NCBI RefSeq assembly: GCF_963677315.1
Contig: NZ_OY781939.1
Span: 2,604,001-2,668,000 of the forward strand
Direction: 5' to 3'
Length of the DNA: 64,000 bases
Source of the DNA: an uncultured Sphaerochaeta sp.
GTDB lineage: Bacteria; Spirochaetota; Spirochaetia; Sphaerochaetales; Sphaerochaetaceae
In this document: positions 18,181 to 27,333 of the stretch, piece after piece
Layout: each line of letters opens with the position of its first letter
Numbering within the stretch: the stretch's first letter is position 1
Position numbers and translations under genes: made by a program
Notes under the pieces: model-generated
The model's input: the letters and a program-made list of their open reading frames with translations, nothing else
What the model was told of the DNA's origin: nothing
The model's database searches: none

Positions 18181-19389
18181 CTACCACTCTCGAATGAGAA
18201 AGTCCTCCAGATGCATAATCTGAATCCCGTTTTCATTCCCTCCCGCTAAGTCATCAAACGTTACAACCCACTTGGGGTAGTGATCCTTTATTTCCATAAG
18301 GTTGCCAATCTCTCTGTTTGATGTCTCCGGAAGATTTCTGCAGACTTGGATATAGAGCCTCTCTTCTTGCTTTTCGGCGATAAAATCAATTTCCTTGGTA
18401 CCATTCTTTCCAATGTAAACAGTAAAACCTCGCCGTCTGAGCTCTAGATAGACGATATTCTCCATCATGGAAGCAAGGGATGTAGCGTTATATCCCATCA
18501 GACAGTACTTGAGAGAAGAGTCTGCAAGGTAAAATTTTTCTTGGGTTTTCAAAACCATTTTTCCCTGTAAGTCATATCGTTTGCACCGATAAATAATGAA
18601 AGCCTTTTCCAACCAGTCCAGATAATCATAGATGCTCTCCACACTCAGTTTCCGTCCTTCATTCTTAAGGAACCTAATAATTGCGTGAGCAGAAAATGTT
18701 TTTCCTACATTTTCAATCACGTAGAGGACTGTACGATTGAAAAGGTCTTGGTTTTTAATCTGATGACGACGAGCAATATCATTCATTACAACCGAATTGT
18801 AGATCCCCTCCACAATCTGATAGATTGTTTCTTGAGAGAAATCTGATAGTGCGGTAACAGGAAAACCGCCGCCCTTGATGTATGCAACCAGCAATTCTCT
18901 CGGGGTGAGTGTGCTCATCGATTTGAAACGGAGATACTCTCGGAAAGACAAGGTATATACAGGGATTTCAATATACCTCCCAGAGAGATAGGAAGAAATT
19001 TCCGAAGACATCAACCTGGAATTTGATCCAGTTATATAAATATCTACTGGATATTTCTCAAATATATCGTTGACGGCCTTCTCCCAACCTTCAATCTCTT
19101 GAACTTCATCAAGCAAAAGATAATATGTGGTATCTGTACGTATCTGCTGTATCAAATCTTTATACATATGTACTGCGGTGAAACCTTCATCAATTTCCAT
19201 CTGTGTATACCGTCGATACACAATGGAATCATGAGGAACGTTTTTTTGTATCAATAATTTGCTGAACATTGAAAATATAGTAGATTTTCCAGATCGTCTG
19301 ATACCTGCCAGAATCTTTACTACAGGTACGTTGATATAAGATTCCAAGGTAGACAAGTACGTTGGCCGGGGTACAATAGTATCTTTCAT
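18181..19389 (-). CDS. AAA_14 / DUF4143 ATPase
   Basis: The 402-residue protein has an AAA_14 ATPase domain (about 15-150) with Walker A GIRRSGKST, Walker B YYLLLDEVQEI and sensor GSNSRLM followed by SSYLSGRYIEI, then a C-terminal DUF4143 domain with a nuclease-like patch (YIGKNGTKEIDFIAEK, then ERLYIQVCRNL). Such stand-alone ATPases are common in anaerobes, often in many copies, and their role is not established. The gene is preceded by short AT-rich palindromic repeats and followed by 40-bp-period repeats, and is transcribed alone. Confidence 0.9.
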   Translation of the reverse strand: MKDTIVPRPTYLSTLESYINVPVVKILAGIRRSGKSTIFSMFSKLLIQKNVPHDSIVYRRYTQMEIDEGFTAVHMYKDLIQQIRTDTTYYLLLDEVQEIEGWEKAVNDIFEKYPVDIYITGSNSRLMSSEISSYLSGRYIEIPVYTLSFREYLRFKSMSTLTPRELLVAYIKGGGFPVTALSDFSQETIYQIVEGIYNSVVMNDIARRHQIKNQDLFNRTVLYVIENVGKTFSAHAIIRFLKNEGRKLSVESIYDYLDWLEKAFIIYRCKRYDLQGKMVLKTQEKFYLADSSLKYCLMGYNATSLASMMENIVYLELRRRGFTVYIGKNGTKEIDFIAEKQEERLYIQVCRNLPETSNREIGNLMEIKDHYPKWVVTFDDLAGGNENGIQIMHLEDFLIREW

Positions 19390-19423
19390 ATACCTATTAT
19401 ACTCGACAATTATCTAAGAATCC

Positions 19424-19500
19424 ATAGTTTTTATCGAATATAGATAAATACTATAATAAAATACAAAGTTTTTACTAAATATGAATAAAAAGTATTATAG
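19424..19500. repeat. Two related AT-rich repeats upstream of the AAA_14 ATPase gene
   Basis: Copies starting AGTTTTTA lie at 19426 and 19467, 41 bp apart, each continuing with AATAT and ATAAA. The first copy (19424-19454) is also an imperfect palindrome with 12-bp arms, one mismatch, around GAATATA. They could be an operator or a mobile-element edge. Confidence 0.5.
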
Positions 19501-19563
19501 TTGAATTAGTGTTACCACACGTATCTCCCAAAGACTGTGAATCCTTGGGAAATACTTATGTCC

Positions 19564-20214
19564 TTACCGCTTATTCCTCTCCTTGAAATCCTTCTTAATC
19601 TTCTTGTTCCAATCTCTAGGAACTGCCGATTCACAACGATAGTGGGAGACTGCCTCACTCATTACCGCGAAGTTCAATTGTATGCCTTCAGTATCGGCAA
19701 TGAAATCCTGTGCGCGGTCTGGGGGAATGCCTACGTCCTCGGCCGCTGTCTCTGCATCAATGTTTGCCCCAAGGTAGATGAACTCCCATCCAAAGCTCTC
19801 CCGCTCTCTCTTGATCATCTCTCGAACCTTCTCCCTGGTATACTCCCTGCTTGCGTTTTCCATTCCATCGGTAATGATCAGGAAGATCACACGTTCTGCC
19901 TGGTATGCTGGAGCTGTCGTCCTGTGAACCTGCACAATCTTGGAAATTGTTCTTCCAATTGCGTCGTATAATGCAGTAGAGCCGCCTACAAAGTATTGCT
20001 TTTCTGTTATTGCGCTCACTGCCTCGATAGGAATGCGGTCATGGAGTAGCTCATAGTTGTTATCAAACAGCACGGTCGTGATATTGCACGGGCTCTTCAG
20101 AGCCTGCTGTTCTCCTAACATGGCATTGAAACCTCCAATCGTGTCACGTTCCAGTCCATGCATCGAACCACTTCGGTCAAGAATACAAACAAATTCAGTC
20201 AATCCCTTTTCCAT
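19564..20214 (-). CDS. von Willebrand factor A domain protein
   Basis: ATG 20214 is chosen because GGAGG lies six bases upstream; 216 residues result. A single vWA fold fills the protein with a full MIDAS metal site: DRSGSM (about 12-17), the threonine of GGSTALYDAI and ITDGMENAS. The C terminus is basic and lysine-rich (DWNKKIKKDFKERNKR). No signal peptide or membrane helix is seen, so it is cytoplasmic. It follows the macro-domain gene on the same strand with about 75 bp between coding regions, and the pair probably acts together. Partner and ligand are unknown. Confidence 0.88.
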   Translation of the reverse strand: MEKGLTEFVCILDRSGSMHGLERDTIGGFNAMLGEQQALKSPCNITTVLFDNNYELLHDRIPIEAVSAITEKQYFVGGSTALYDAIGRTISKIVQVHRTTAPAYQAERVIFLIITDGMENASREYTREKVREMIKRERESFGWEFIYLGANIDAETAAEDVGIPPDRAQDFIADTEGIQLNFAVMSEAVSHYRCESAVPRDWNKKIKKDFKERNKR

Positions 20215-20289
20215 ATACATCCTCCAATACTGATCTATACGTATTGATAGCCTGAAAAAGGGAAAGGATGGTCGCGCGGAAAGCGACAA

Positions 20290-21276
20290 TTACTGGGAAC
20301 CAAGCAGTGGTTGGTCGTAGGAGAAGAGTACTTCGTTGATCTCAAGGATCTTGTAGTGCTTATGTACAATGAAATATTCGATGATAACATCGAAAATACT
20401 ACTGTGAGAAAGTGCATAGCCCGCTTTTTCCAGAAGATTGTCAGCCTCATCAAGCGTAAGCTCCAATGCTATTGCCAGGGCTATTACCGTACGTTTGCTG
20501 GGTACATAGCCACCCCCTGTTCGAATCTTTGAGAAGAGTTTTCGGTCGATATTCGCCTTCTTGTAGACCTCAACTTCTGTTTTTCCTTTACTCTGTATCA
20601 GGGTTCTCAGGGAGTCGGAGAAGGGTTCATCGAGATGGGAGAGGGCTTGCTCAATATTAGGTTCATGGAGGACAGATTGGCTCTCTTCTATGTTTCCGAG
20701 GCTTATCGCTTCGATGGCAAGCAGCTCACGGACTTCCTTGTGTTTCCTGAGGTAATGCTCGTCGATATAGTGTTCAATAGAGGCATGAAGCTTTGTCCCC
20801 GCAAGGAGAGACTCCTTGTCAAACAGCACCAGGAAAACAGTGATCTCATGTTCTGCAAGAAAGTCTTCAATGGTAGACCTTGCAACCTCTATTGCCTCTT
20901 GTTTCGGATAGCCAAAGATGCCACTGCTGATCAGGGGAAAGGCAATTGATGAACAGTGGTGTTCTACTGCTAGAAGGAGACTGTTATGGTAGCATTGCTG
21001 AAGCAGGGCTCTCTCCCCGCTTTTCCCGTTATGATAGACGGGGCCTGCAGTATGAATGACAAATCGCGCAGGAAGAGCAAATCCTGGGGTGATGACAGCC
21101 TCTCCAGTCTTGATTGGTGAGAGCGGGAAACACGCTTCCGTCATCTCGTGTACACCTGCTGCTTTAAAGATTGCTCCACACACTCCACCGCCCATCAGCA
21201 GCGCAGTATTGGCAGCATTGACGATGGCATCAGTTTCCATCTTGGTTATATCATTACGTACGAGAAAGAATGGCAT
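20290..21276 (-). CDS. Macro domain protein with C-terminal XRE-like HTH
   Basis: Residues about 1-165 form a macro domain that binds or hydrolyses ADP-ribose derivatives: DAIVNAANTALLMGGGVCGAI carries the ADP-ribose loop, ISSGIFGYPK the second loop, and FVIHTAGP the core strand. After a linker, residues about 230-290 resemble a helix-turn-helix (VYKKANIDRKLFSKIRTGGGYVPSKRTVIALA). The fusion suggests a sensor or eraser of ADP-ribosylation that also binds DNA, or regulates its own operon. It precedes the vWA gene on the same strand and lies immediately downstream of a methyltransferase gene. Confidence 0.87.
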   Translation of the reverse strand: MPFFLVRNDITKMETDAIVNAANTALLMGGGVCGAIFKAAGVHEMTEACFPLSPIKTGEAVITPGFALPARFVIHTAGPVYHNGKSGERALLQQCYHNSLLLAVEHHCSSIAFPLISSGIFGYPKQEAIEVARSTIEDFLAEHEITVFLVLFDKESLLAGTKLHASIEHYIDEHYLRKHKEVRELLAIEAISLGNIEESQSVLHEPNIEQALSHLDEPFSDSLRTLIQSKGKTEVEVYKKANIDRKLFSKIRTGGGYVPSKRTVIALAIALELTLDEADNLLEKAGYALSHSSIFDVIIEYFIVHKHYKILEINEVLFSYDQPLLGSQ

Positions 21277-21280
21277 GGTG

Positions 21281-22537
21281 CTACTCCTTGCTATTCAGAG
21301 TACCATGAATCTCATGTAGTACTGAGTCTGTTATTTCCATCAATGCAAGTAGCATGTTCTCTTGGTCATTAAAATTTGGGGCATCAAGAAGATCCCATTG
21401 GAGTATGGCATCGACCCCAGGTCCTTGTTCAACCAACATACAAGACTTTATAGGCTTGGAGCGGAAATACTCCCGGTATTTCCTTTGAATTGTTCTATTC
21501 TTTGCAGACAGCCATGCTTGGAAGCAACCATCTGCATGGACATAAACCAGTGCAAGTTTAAGATTGTGTGCTTGTAGCTGAGGAGTAATCACAGCAACAT
21601 AACTCATATCAAGATATCCTTGGTACACATCGGTTACCTTTGCTTCTGGGTATTTGGATACTAGTTTCTGTTGGAGGGAGCGGAGGAACGTGATGATTAT
21701 GAGATAGGCATCATCAATGTGTTGTTGTTTTACCAAGCTCGTGTAACGGTTGACCAAAAGCTGGTCAGTACAATGCTTCTTTGCCACAACAAGCATCTCA
21801 AAATCCTCAGCGCTGAGCAGATCTTTCCGGCTGAAAGCACCAAGGTGTGCACCGAAGAACTCAATGGCTGTGAATCCCAATTGCTTGAGGATGGAAGTGA
21901 TTTCACTCGGAATGTAGTATCGTTCATTGCTCGTGATACTGTGTTCCTTTTGGTTGTCATCAGTGAAGCTGGTGGTATTGTGGTCACGCATGCTTAGGAT
22001 ATCGAACTGTGTACTTGTATAGGTTGCTTGTTTCCCATTCCCTTGGCTTTGATAGAACTCGTTGAGTGAGTGCTTCAAGGGAAAGAGCCCATTCAGCGTA
22101 GTAAAGATAAAGATACCTTCATTCTTGAGAGCACCTGCGACACTGGCCATGATTTTCGTGTTTTCTTCGTCTGTTTCCATGAGAGGAAAGCCGCCCTCAC
22201 AGAGCATGATGGCAATATCGAACTGATTCTTGAAGGGGAGGTTCCTTGCATCGGCTTGAAAGAATGGTATGTCTAGGCCAGCCTCTCGTACTTTCTCCTT
22301 AGCCAGTTTCAGCTGTGCTTGCGAGAGATCGATGCCGGTGATGGTGTAGCCACGTTTGGTTAATTCGATTGCATGTCTACCAGTCCCACACCCTACGTCG
22401 AGAATATTGAGGTTTTTGTTATACTGGAATTCCTGCTCAAGGAAGTCGCATTCGCCTTTTGTTCCTTGCGTGAAGATTTCACGGTCATACTGATGAGCGT
22501 AGTTTTTAAAGAGAGAGATGTACCAAGCTTCAGCCAT
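21281..22537 (-). CDS. SAM-dependent methyltransferase with DUF7000-like C-terminal domain
   Basis: ATG 22537 follows GAGGAGG by five bases; the 418-residue product has a class I methyltransferase domain (about 1-240) with motif I ILDVGCGTGRHAIEL, motif II TGIDLS and FQADARNLPF. The remaining ~170 residues are a separate alpha/beta domain (DMSYVAVITPQLQAHNLKLAL, then FRSKPIKSCMLVEQGPGVD) like those of proteins handling nucleotides or small molecules in Firmicutes. The methyl acceptor is unknown. It ends four bases before the macro-domain gene, so methyltransferase, macro and vWA genes may form one operon. Confidence 0.82.
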   Translation of the reverse strand: MAEAWYISLFKNYAHQYDREIFTQGTKGECDFLEQEFQYNKNLNILDVGCGTGRHAIELTKRGYTITGIDLSQAQLKLAKEKVREAGLDIPFFQADARNLPFKNQFDIAIMLCEGGFPLMETDEENTKIMASVAGALKNEGIFIFTTLNGLFPLKHSLNEFYQSQGNGKQATYTSTQFDILSMRDHNTTSFTDDNQKEHSITSNERYYIPSEITSILKQLGFTAIEFFGAHLGAFSRKDLLSAEDFEMLVVAKKHCTDQLLVNRYTSLVKQQHIDDAYLIIITFLRSLQQKLVSKYPEAKVTDVYQGYLDMSYVAVITPQLQAHNLKLALVYVHADGCFQAWLSAKNRTIQRKYREYFRSKPIKSCMLVEQGPGVDAILQWDLLDAPNFNDQENMLLALMEITDSVLHEIHGTLNSKE

Positions 22538-22588
22538 AGATACCTCCTCAGTCATTTCATTGTATAGTACACCCTCTGTACCAGGAAA

Positions 22589-23614
22589 TCATAACAGATA
22601 CAGCTCGTTTTCAATGAAAATATCCACCAGATCAGCATCAAACTGGGTCCCCGCATTGATCTTGAGCTCTTCCACTGCAAGTTCTGTGGGAAGGGCAGAG
22701 CGGTATGCACGACTGCTGGTCATGGCATCGAATGCATCAGCAAGGCTTACAATCTTGACATCCAGGGGGATATCCTTACCCTCCATATTGTCTGGATAGC
22801 CTCGGCCATCGATTCTCTCATGGTGGGAACGGATGATCGGGATATACTGTTTGAACGATGGAATGTGGGTAATAATACGCACCCCGGCCTCAGGGTGCGT
22901 CTTGATAAGTGAGTATTCTTCTCCTGTGAGTTTCCCGTTCTTGTTCAGGATCTCCTCAGGGATGCTGATTTTGCCAATGTCATGCAAGAGGGCACCTCCT
23001 TCAATAATCTGAAGCGTCTCCTCATTCAGGTTCATGGATTTTGCCAAGGCGACAGCGAGCGTCCTGACCCTGTTGCAATGCCCCTTGGTATAGGGATCCT
23101 TCTGTTCGATCGTCTCACTGAAGGCTTCAAGGGTGGAAATGGTTGAACGTTGCAACGTATTCTTTGTTCGTCTCAGCTCAGCCTCAAGCTTCATCCTGAT
23201 GGCATGATTCTCGTCATCAATCTCTTTCTGTCTCTGTGCCTCATCCGATTTCTCCAATACCCGATGAATACAGGTGTAGAGCTCTTCCTGACGGATTGGC
23301 TTGGTGAGATAGTCTACTGCACCCAGCCTGATAGCCTTCATGCCAGTATCGAGGTCGTTGAACGCTGTGAGCATCACAACCGGGATGGTTGGGTATCTTC
23401 TTGCAATTCGCTCAAGGATCTCAAACCCAGTGAGTCCCGGCATCTTGATATCCAGCAGCATCATGTCTATTGGGGTAGGTGTGTTGGAAAGCATGTGAAG
23501 CAATTCATCACCGTTCTCACAGGTAGTTACCTCATACCCGGCTTTTTTCAGCATAATCCGTAGAATCTTTCGGATAGCAGGATCGTCATCAGTTGTTACA
23601 ATATGTCTAGTCAT
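22589..23614 (-). CDS. Response regulator with HD-GYP phosphodiesterase domain
   Basis: GGAG sits nine bases before ATG 23614, giving about 341 residues. Receiver domain at about 1-120 with acidic pair TTDDD, phosphoacceptor in MMLLDIKMPG and lysine in DYLTKPIR. A coiled linker (QRQKEIDDENHAIRMKLEAELRR) leads to an HD-GYP domain: LLHDIGKISIPEEIL, the HPEAG histidine, HHERIDGRGYPD containing the GYP motif, and SLADAFDAMTS. It should degrade c-di-GMP in response to phosphorylation. The following ICMT-like gene and the divergent large kinase at 24211 are neighbours; that kinase is a plausible phosphodonor. Confidence 0.94.
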   Translation of the reverse strand: MTRHIVTTDDDPAIRKILRIMLKKAGYEVTTCENGDELLHMLSNTPTPIDMMLLDIKMPGLTGFEILERIARRYPTIPVVMLTAFNDLDTGMKAIRLGAVDYLTKPIRQEELYTCIHRVLEKSDEAQRQKEIDDENHAIRMKLEAELRRTKNTLQRSTISTLEAFSETIEQKDPYTKGHCNRVRTLAVALAKSMNLNEETLQIIEGGALLHDIGKISIPEEILNKNGKLTGEEYSLIKTHPEAGVRIITHIPSFKQYIPIIRSHHERIDGRGYPDNMEGKDIPLDVKIVSLADAFDAMTSSRAYRSALPTELAVEELKINAGTQFDADLVDIFIENELYLL

Positions 23615-23638
23615 CTCGAGCATCTCCGTGGTGCAAGG

Positions 23639-24151
23639 TTAGCGGGGAATCAAGAAAGGCGTAGTCTTCTTATACTCACCGTACTGGGGGAACATCTTAG
23701 GAAACAGCACTTGATCCTCTAGGGTTACAAGTGCAAAATTGCACAGCGTGTAGCCTGCAAGGACCAAAGTAATTGGAGTATACCAGAAGAAGAGGGATGC
23801 GGAAACATTGAAAAAGGAAAACCAGAGAAAACCTGGATGACGACAAATTGTATAGGTGCCACCGGTATAAAGGCTTCCACTCTTACTGCTTTTCAAGGGT
23901 ATTTCCACTAGAACGGAGTAGATCAGCAGGGCAGCATTGGCTGCCATGATAAGCATAAGGAGTACCTTGAAGGTAGGGTGGTGAGGGCTTTCGAATCGTG
24001 AGAATAGAAATAGGAAGGGTAAGGCTGTCACAAAAAAGCCAAGGTACAATAGCTTGCTGATACGGTAATAACCCTTCAACAATGCGACATCATACAAGGC
24101 TGCAAGCAAATATCCACTGGCTCCAAGCAAAAATAGTTTGAAAAACTCCAT
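23639..24151 (-). CDS. Isoprenylcysteine carboxyl methyltransferase (ICMT)-like membrane protein
   Basis: The 170-residue protein has four or five membrane helices and the C-terminal signature of ICMT/phospholipid methyltransferase-like proteins: YTICRHPGFLWFSFFN followed by EDQVLFPKMFPQYGEYKKTT. In bacteria such proteins methylate unknown small or lipid substrates. It precedes the HD-GYP regulator on the same strand with only ~24 bp between them, so they are probably cotranscribed, and is divergent to the large kinase gene. Confidence 0.78.
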   Translation of the reverse strand: MEFFKLFLLGASGYLLAALYDVALLKGYYRISKLLYLGFFVTALPFLFLFSRFESPHHPTFKVLLMLIMAANAALLIYSVLVEIPLKSSKSGSLYTGGTYTICRHPGFLWFSFFNVSASLFFWYTPITLVLAGYTLCNFALVTLEDQVLFPKMFPQYGEYKKTTPFLIPR

Positions 24152-24210
24152 AAATTACCACTATACTAATACAAATTGTCTCCAAATGAAAGTAAAATTG
24201 AGGAATCCCC

Positions 24211-27200
24211 ATGATCATTGATGTTTCCACCATTATCCCCGCCGTGGCGTTCGTTCTGTACGTGTCCTTTGTTATCTTTGGATTTCTCCAGTACCAGAAA
24301 GATCGCTTCTATTGGTCATTCCAACTCTATATGATTTTTGTGGCCATCTGGAGCTTCGGTTCCTTGATGATGCACCTCAACAGTCATATACTCACGCCGA
24401 TCTTCTGGAACCGTATCATGCTCATCGGCCTCTTGAGTGTCCCCTATGCACTGTGCAACTTCATTGTGGATATCCTGGAGATCAAGAACAAGTCCATCAG
24501 GTTATTTCTCAAGCTGAGTTATCTGCTGCTCATTCCCCTCATGTACCTCAACTTCACCGGAAACATTGTAAGTGATGCTGGTTTCACCAGTGACAATATT
24601 TTTTACTATGAATTGGCTTCCGGATCGATGAGTGCTTATTCACTAAGCTATGCATACCTCATCCTTACACTGGTAATGCTTCTGGTTGCCAGCAAGAAAC
24701 GGAGTCTCCATAACTTCCAGAAGAATCTTCTGCTTCCCTTGGTTGGTGTGGTGATCATGCTGGTGGGTATTTTCATGAACGTCTTTCCTGAGCTCGGTCG
24801 GTACCCGATTGATATCTTTGCAGCAACCATCAATGCAGTCCTGCTTTTTTACACCATCTATAAGTATAAGTTGATCAACTACTCGCGCCTTGGCTTGTCC
24901 ATAATATACTCAACCCTGCTTGCCATAGCCGCTTCGGTCATCTATTACGCAATTATCAGCTTCATCAAGCTGTTCAACAGTGAATTCGCTCCAGGGAATA
25001 TCTTCCAGCTCTCTTTCATTCTTGGTGTTGCCACAGTCCTTATCATCCATCCGCTGAGAAACATCATAGCGTACTGGGTGGATAATGTGCTTATCCCAAA
25101 GCGACACCCCTACCAGACCACCATCAGGAACCTCAGTAAACGACTCACCACCATCGTCAATCTGCACCAATTGGGCAAGGAAGTAGTGGAGAATCTGCGC
25201 GCTGGGCTGAAAGCTGAGTGGGTCATCTTTATCGCACGCCGTCTTGATGATGAGGGCCGATTCTTCCTCGTTGCAAACAACAACTGCCCAACCGAGAGAG
25301 CTGTAGGACAGGATATTCTTTTCTCCTTTCCTGCAAACATTGAACAAAAACTCAGCGTCTGTAGACAGGAGAATTTCTCATCGGTCATCAGTGTGAATCC
25401 AGATGAGGAGCGCCTTTCGGTTAGTGCATTCCTACCGGTCAGTGATGTCATGATTCCTCTGGTGTTCCGTCATCAGATTGCAGGCTATATTCTTATTGGG
25501 TACGGACAGTCCAATGTCCTGATCAGTGAAATAGAACGTGAAGCCTTGGAAATTCTTGCTTCCCAAAGCAGCCTCTCCCTGGAGAATGCACTCTCCTTCG
25601 AAAAACTCAGGATTCAGGGTGATGAACTGACGATGAGCAAGAACAAGCTTGAGGCTATCTTCAATGGGATTGCCTCTCCCGTTTGTTTGATCGATATCGA
25701 CTATACCATCCAGGAAGTGAACACCGCCGCAGTCAGTTTTGTCGGACAGAAGCGAGAGCGCCTGATCGGAAGCAAGTGTTATCGTGCCTTGTTTGGGCGT
25801 AGCCGACCTTGCCCGTTCTGTCAGGGGTTGGAATGCTTGCATACCGGGGTGATGCATGAAACAGAGGCTGAGGAGCGGGAACGAATTTTCTCCTTCCAGT
25901 TCCACTCTGTCCGTTCAGCAGATAAATCCAAGAGTGTATTCATTGAGATCCTCAATGACATCACCGAACAGAAACATATGCAGGAGGAGCTGGTCCGTAC
26001 CGAAAAAATGGCCGGGATCGGTACACTGGCAACCGGAATTGCCCATGAGCTGAACAATCCACTTGCAGGGATTGTGGGAACTGCGGAGATCATGTTGGAT
26101 GAATTGGAGGAGAGTAATCCACACTATGAGTACGTGAACGATATACTCAGCTACTCCAAGACTGCCAGTGATGTTATCAAGGAGCTCTCCATCTATAGCA
26201 GAAGGGAGGAAGTGAAAGAGACCCAGGAGGTGGAATTGATCAGGGTCCTGGAGTTCTCCCTCCGCCTTGCTCAACGCGGTATCGACTCTCAGAATATCGA
26301 GATCAAGCGTAACTACCACGCCCTTCCCTTTATTCAGGCAAATGAAGGGGAGTTGCAACAGCTCTTCCTCAATCTTATCGTCAACGCCTTCCAGGCTATG
26401 GATGGCAAGGGAACCTTGACGCTCAGTTGCGTTGAACAGGATGATTTTGTGCAGGTGAAGGTTGGTGATACGGGTTGTGGCATTGCTGAGAAGCATATGA
26501 GCCAGATCTTTACTCCATTCTTTACCACAAAGGCTCCAGGAAAGGGTACAGGGCTGGGTCTTGCCAACTGTTACAGTATTGTGGACAAGATGCGCGGGAG
26601 AATCCGTGTTCGTAGTGAAGTGAGGAAGGGGTCTGAGTTCACCGCCATATTCCCCCTCAATGAGGAGAGCAAGGAAGTCATCAAATTCTCTTTGGTGGAA
26701 GATCATCATGGGATGAATGATGTCTTCTTCATCCAGCGGAAGGTACTGGTGGGAGAGAAGGGGTATATCGAGGAGTCAATCCATCGAAAAGTGGATGAGA
26801 AGGCGATGCACATTCTTGCATTCAAAGGGCTGCAACCAGTTGGAACGGTCTCCCTGATGACCAGCGAGCATTTCTGGCCACTTCCCATTTCCAAGTATTT
26901 TGAGATTGAACCGGTCCTGAAGACCAAGAAGTGTGCTGAAATCATCCGCCTTGCAGTGCTTCCTGAGATGAGGAACACCTCTGCTTCCATCGGTCTGATC
27001 ATCCTGGTTTTTCTGCTGGCTCGCGCAGTTGGTGTAGAGGAGTTGATCATCGACGTGTTTGCTGACGATACCAAGACCAAGAAGCTGTACAAGAAGTTTG
27101 GATTTGTGGAGGTTGGATCCTATAATTCGCCCTCTGAGGTGACGGTACTGGTCTTACAGAGCAAATCCACCTTGGAGAAGGATAGGTCGCAGCTCAGGCA

Positions 27201-27333
27201 CTTCGTTCGTCCCCTCTTCCAACGCCTGAGGACGATGTTCGACCTCGGCCCGTATAACCAGGCGGTACATCAGGAGATGGATAGAATTCTCAGTGCCGAC
27301 TCTGAGGAAGAATCAGAAGAGCAGATTGGCTGA
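24211..27333 (+). CDS. Membrane histidine kinase (7TM-like, GAF, PAS, HisKA, HATPase) with C-terminal acyltransferase-like domain
   Basis: The 1,040-residue protein starts with about seven to nine hydrophobic helices (residues 1-290), then a GAF-type region (about 305-465), a PAS domain with a Cys-rich CPFCQGLECL segment (about 475-590), and the kinase core: phosphoacceptor H612 in IAHELNNPLAG, N box NLIVNAFQAMDG, G1 VGDTGCGIAE and G2 GTGLGLANCYS. After the core ends (about residue 816) there is an unusual extra domain (about 825-985) resembling GNAT/FeeM-type N-acyltransferases: IRLAVLPEMRNTSASIG, LIIDVFADD, KLYKKFGFVEVG. A helical tail follows. The frame is continuous, so the fusion is genuine in this sequence. 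Confidence 0.88.
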   Translation: MIIDVSTIIPAVAFVLYVSFVIFGFLQYQKDRFYWSFQLYMIFVAIWSFGSLMMHLNSHILTPIFWNRIMLIGLLSVPYALCNFIVDILEIKNKSIRLFLKLSYLLLIPLMYLNFTGNIVSDAGFTSDNIFYYELASGSMSAYSLSYAYLILTLVMLLVASKKRSLHNFQKNLLLPLVGVVIMLVGIFMNVFPELGRYPIDIFAATINAVLLFYTIYKYKLINYSRLGLSIIYSTLLAIAASVIYYAIISFIKLFNSEFAPGNIFQLSFILGVATVLIIHPLRNIIAYWVDNVLIPKRHPYQTTIRNLSKRLTTIVNLHQLGKEVVENLRAGLKAEWVIFIARRLDDEGRFFLVANNNCPTERAVGQDILFSFPANIEQKLSVCRQENFSSVISVNPDEERLSVSAFLPVSDVMIPLVFRHQIAGYILIGYGQSNVLISEIEREALEILASQSSLSLENALSFEKLRIQGDELTMSKNKLEAIFNGIASPVCLIDIDYTIQEVNTAAVSFVGQKRERLIGSKCYRALFGRSRPCPFCQGLECLHTGVMHETEAEERERIFSFQFHSVRSADKSKSVFIEILNDITEQKHMQEELVRTEKMAGIGTLATGIAHELNNPLAGIVGTAEIMLDELEESNPHYEYVNDILSYSKTASDVIKELSIYSRREEVKETQEVELIRVLEFSLRLAQRGIDSQNIEIKRNYHALPFIQANEGELQQLFLNLIVNAFQAMDGKGTLTLSCVEQDDFVQVKVGDTGCGIAEKHMSQIFTPFFTTKAPGKGTGLGLANCYSIVDKMRGRIRVRSEVRKGSEFTAIFPLNEESKEVIKFSLVEDHHGMNDVFFIQRKVLVGEKGYIEESIHRKVDEKAMHILAFKGLQPVGTVSLMTSEHFWPLPISKYFEIEPVLKTKKCAEIIRLAVLPEMRNTSASIGLIILVFLLARAVGVEELIIDVFADDTKTKKLYKKFGFVEVGSYNSPSEVTVLVLQSKSTLEKDRSQLRHFVRPLFQRLRTMFDLGPYNQAVHQEMDRILSADSEEESEEQIG

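Noticed and set aside
25915..26709. 264-codon leftward open frame inside the large kinase gene
   Set aside because: Mirror of the HisKA/HATPase coding region; no protein family recognisable.
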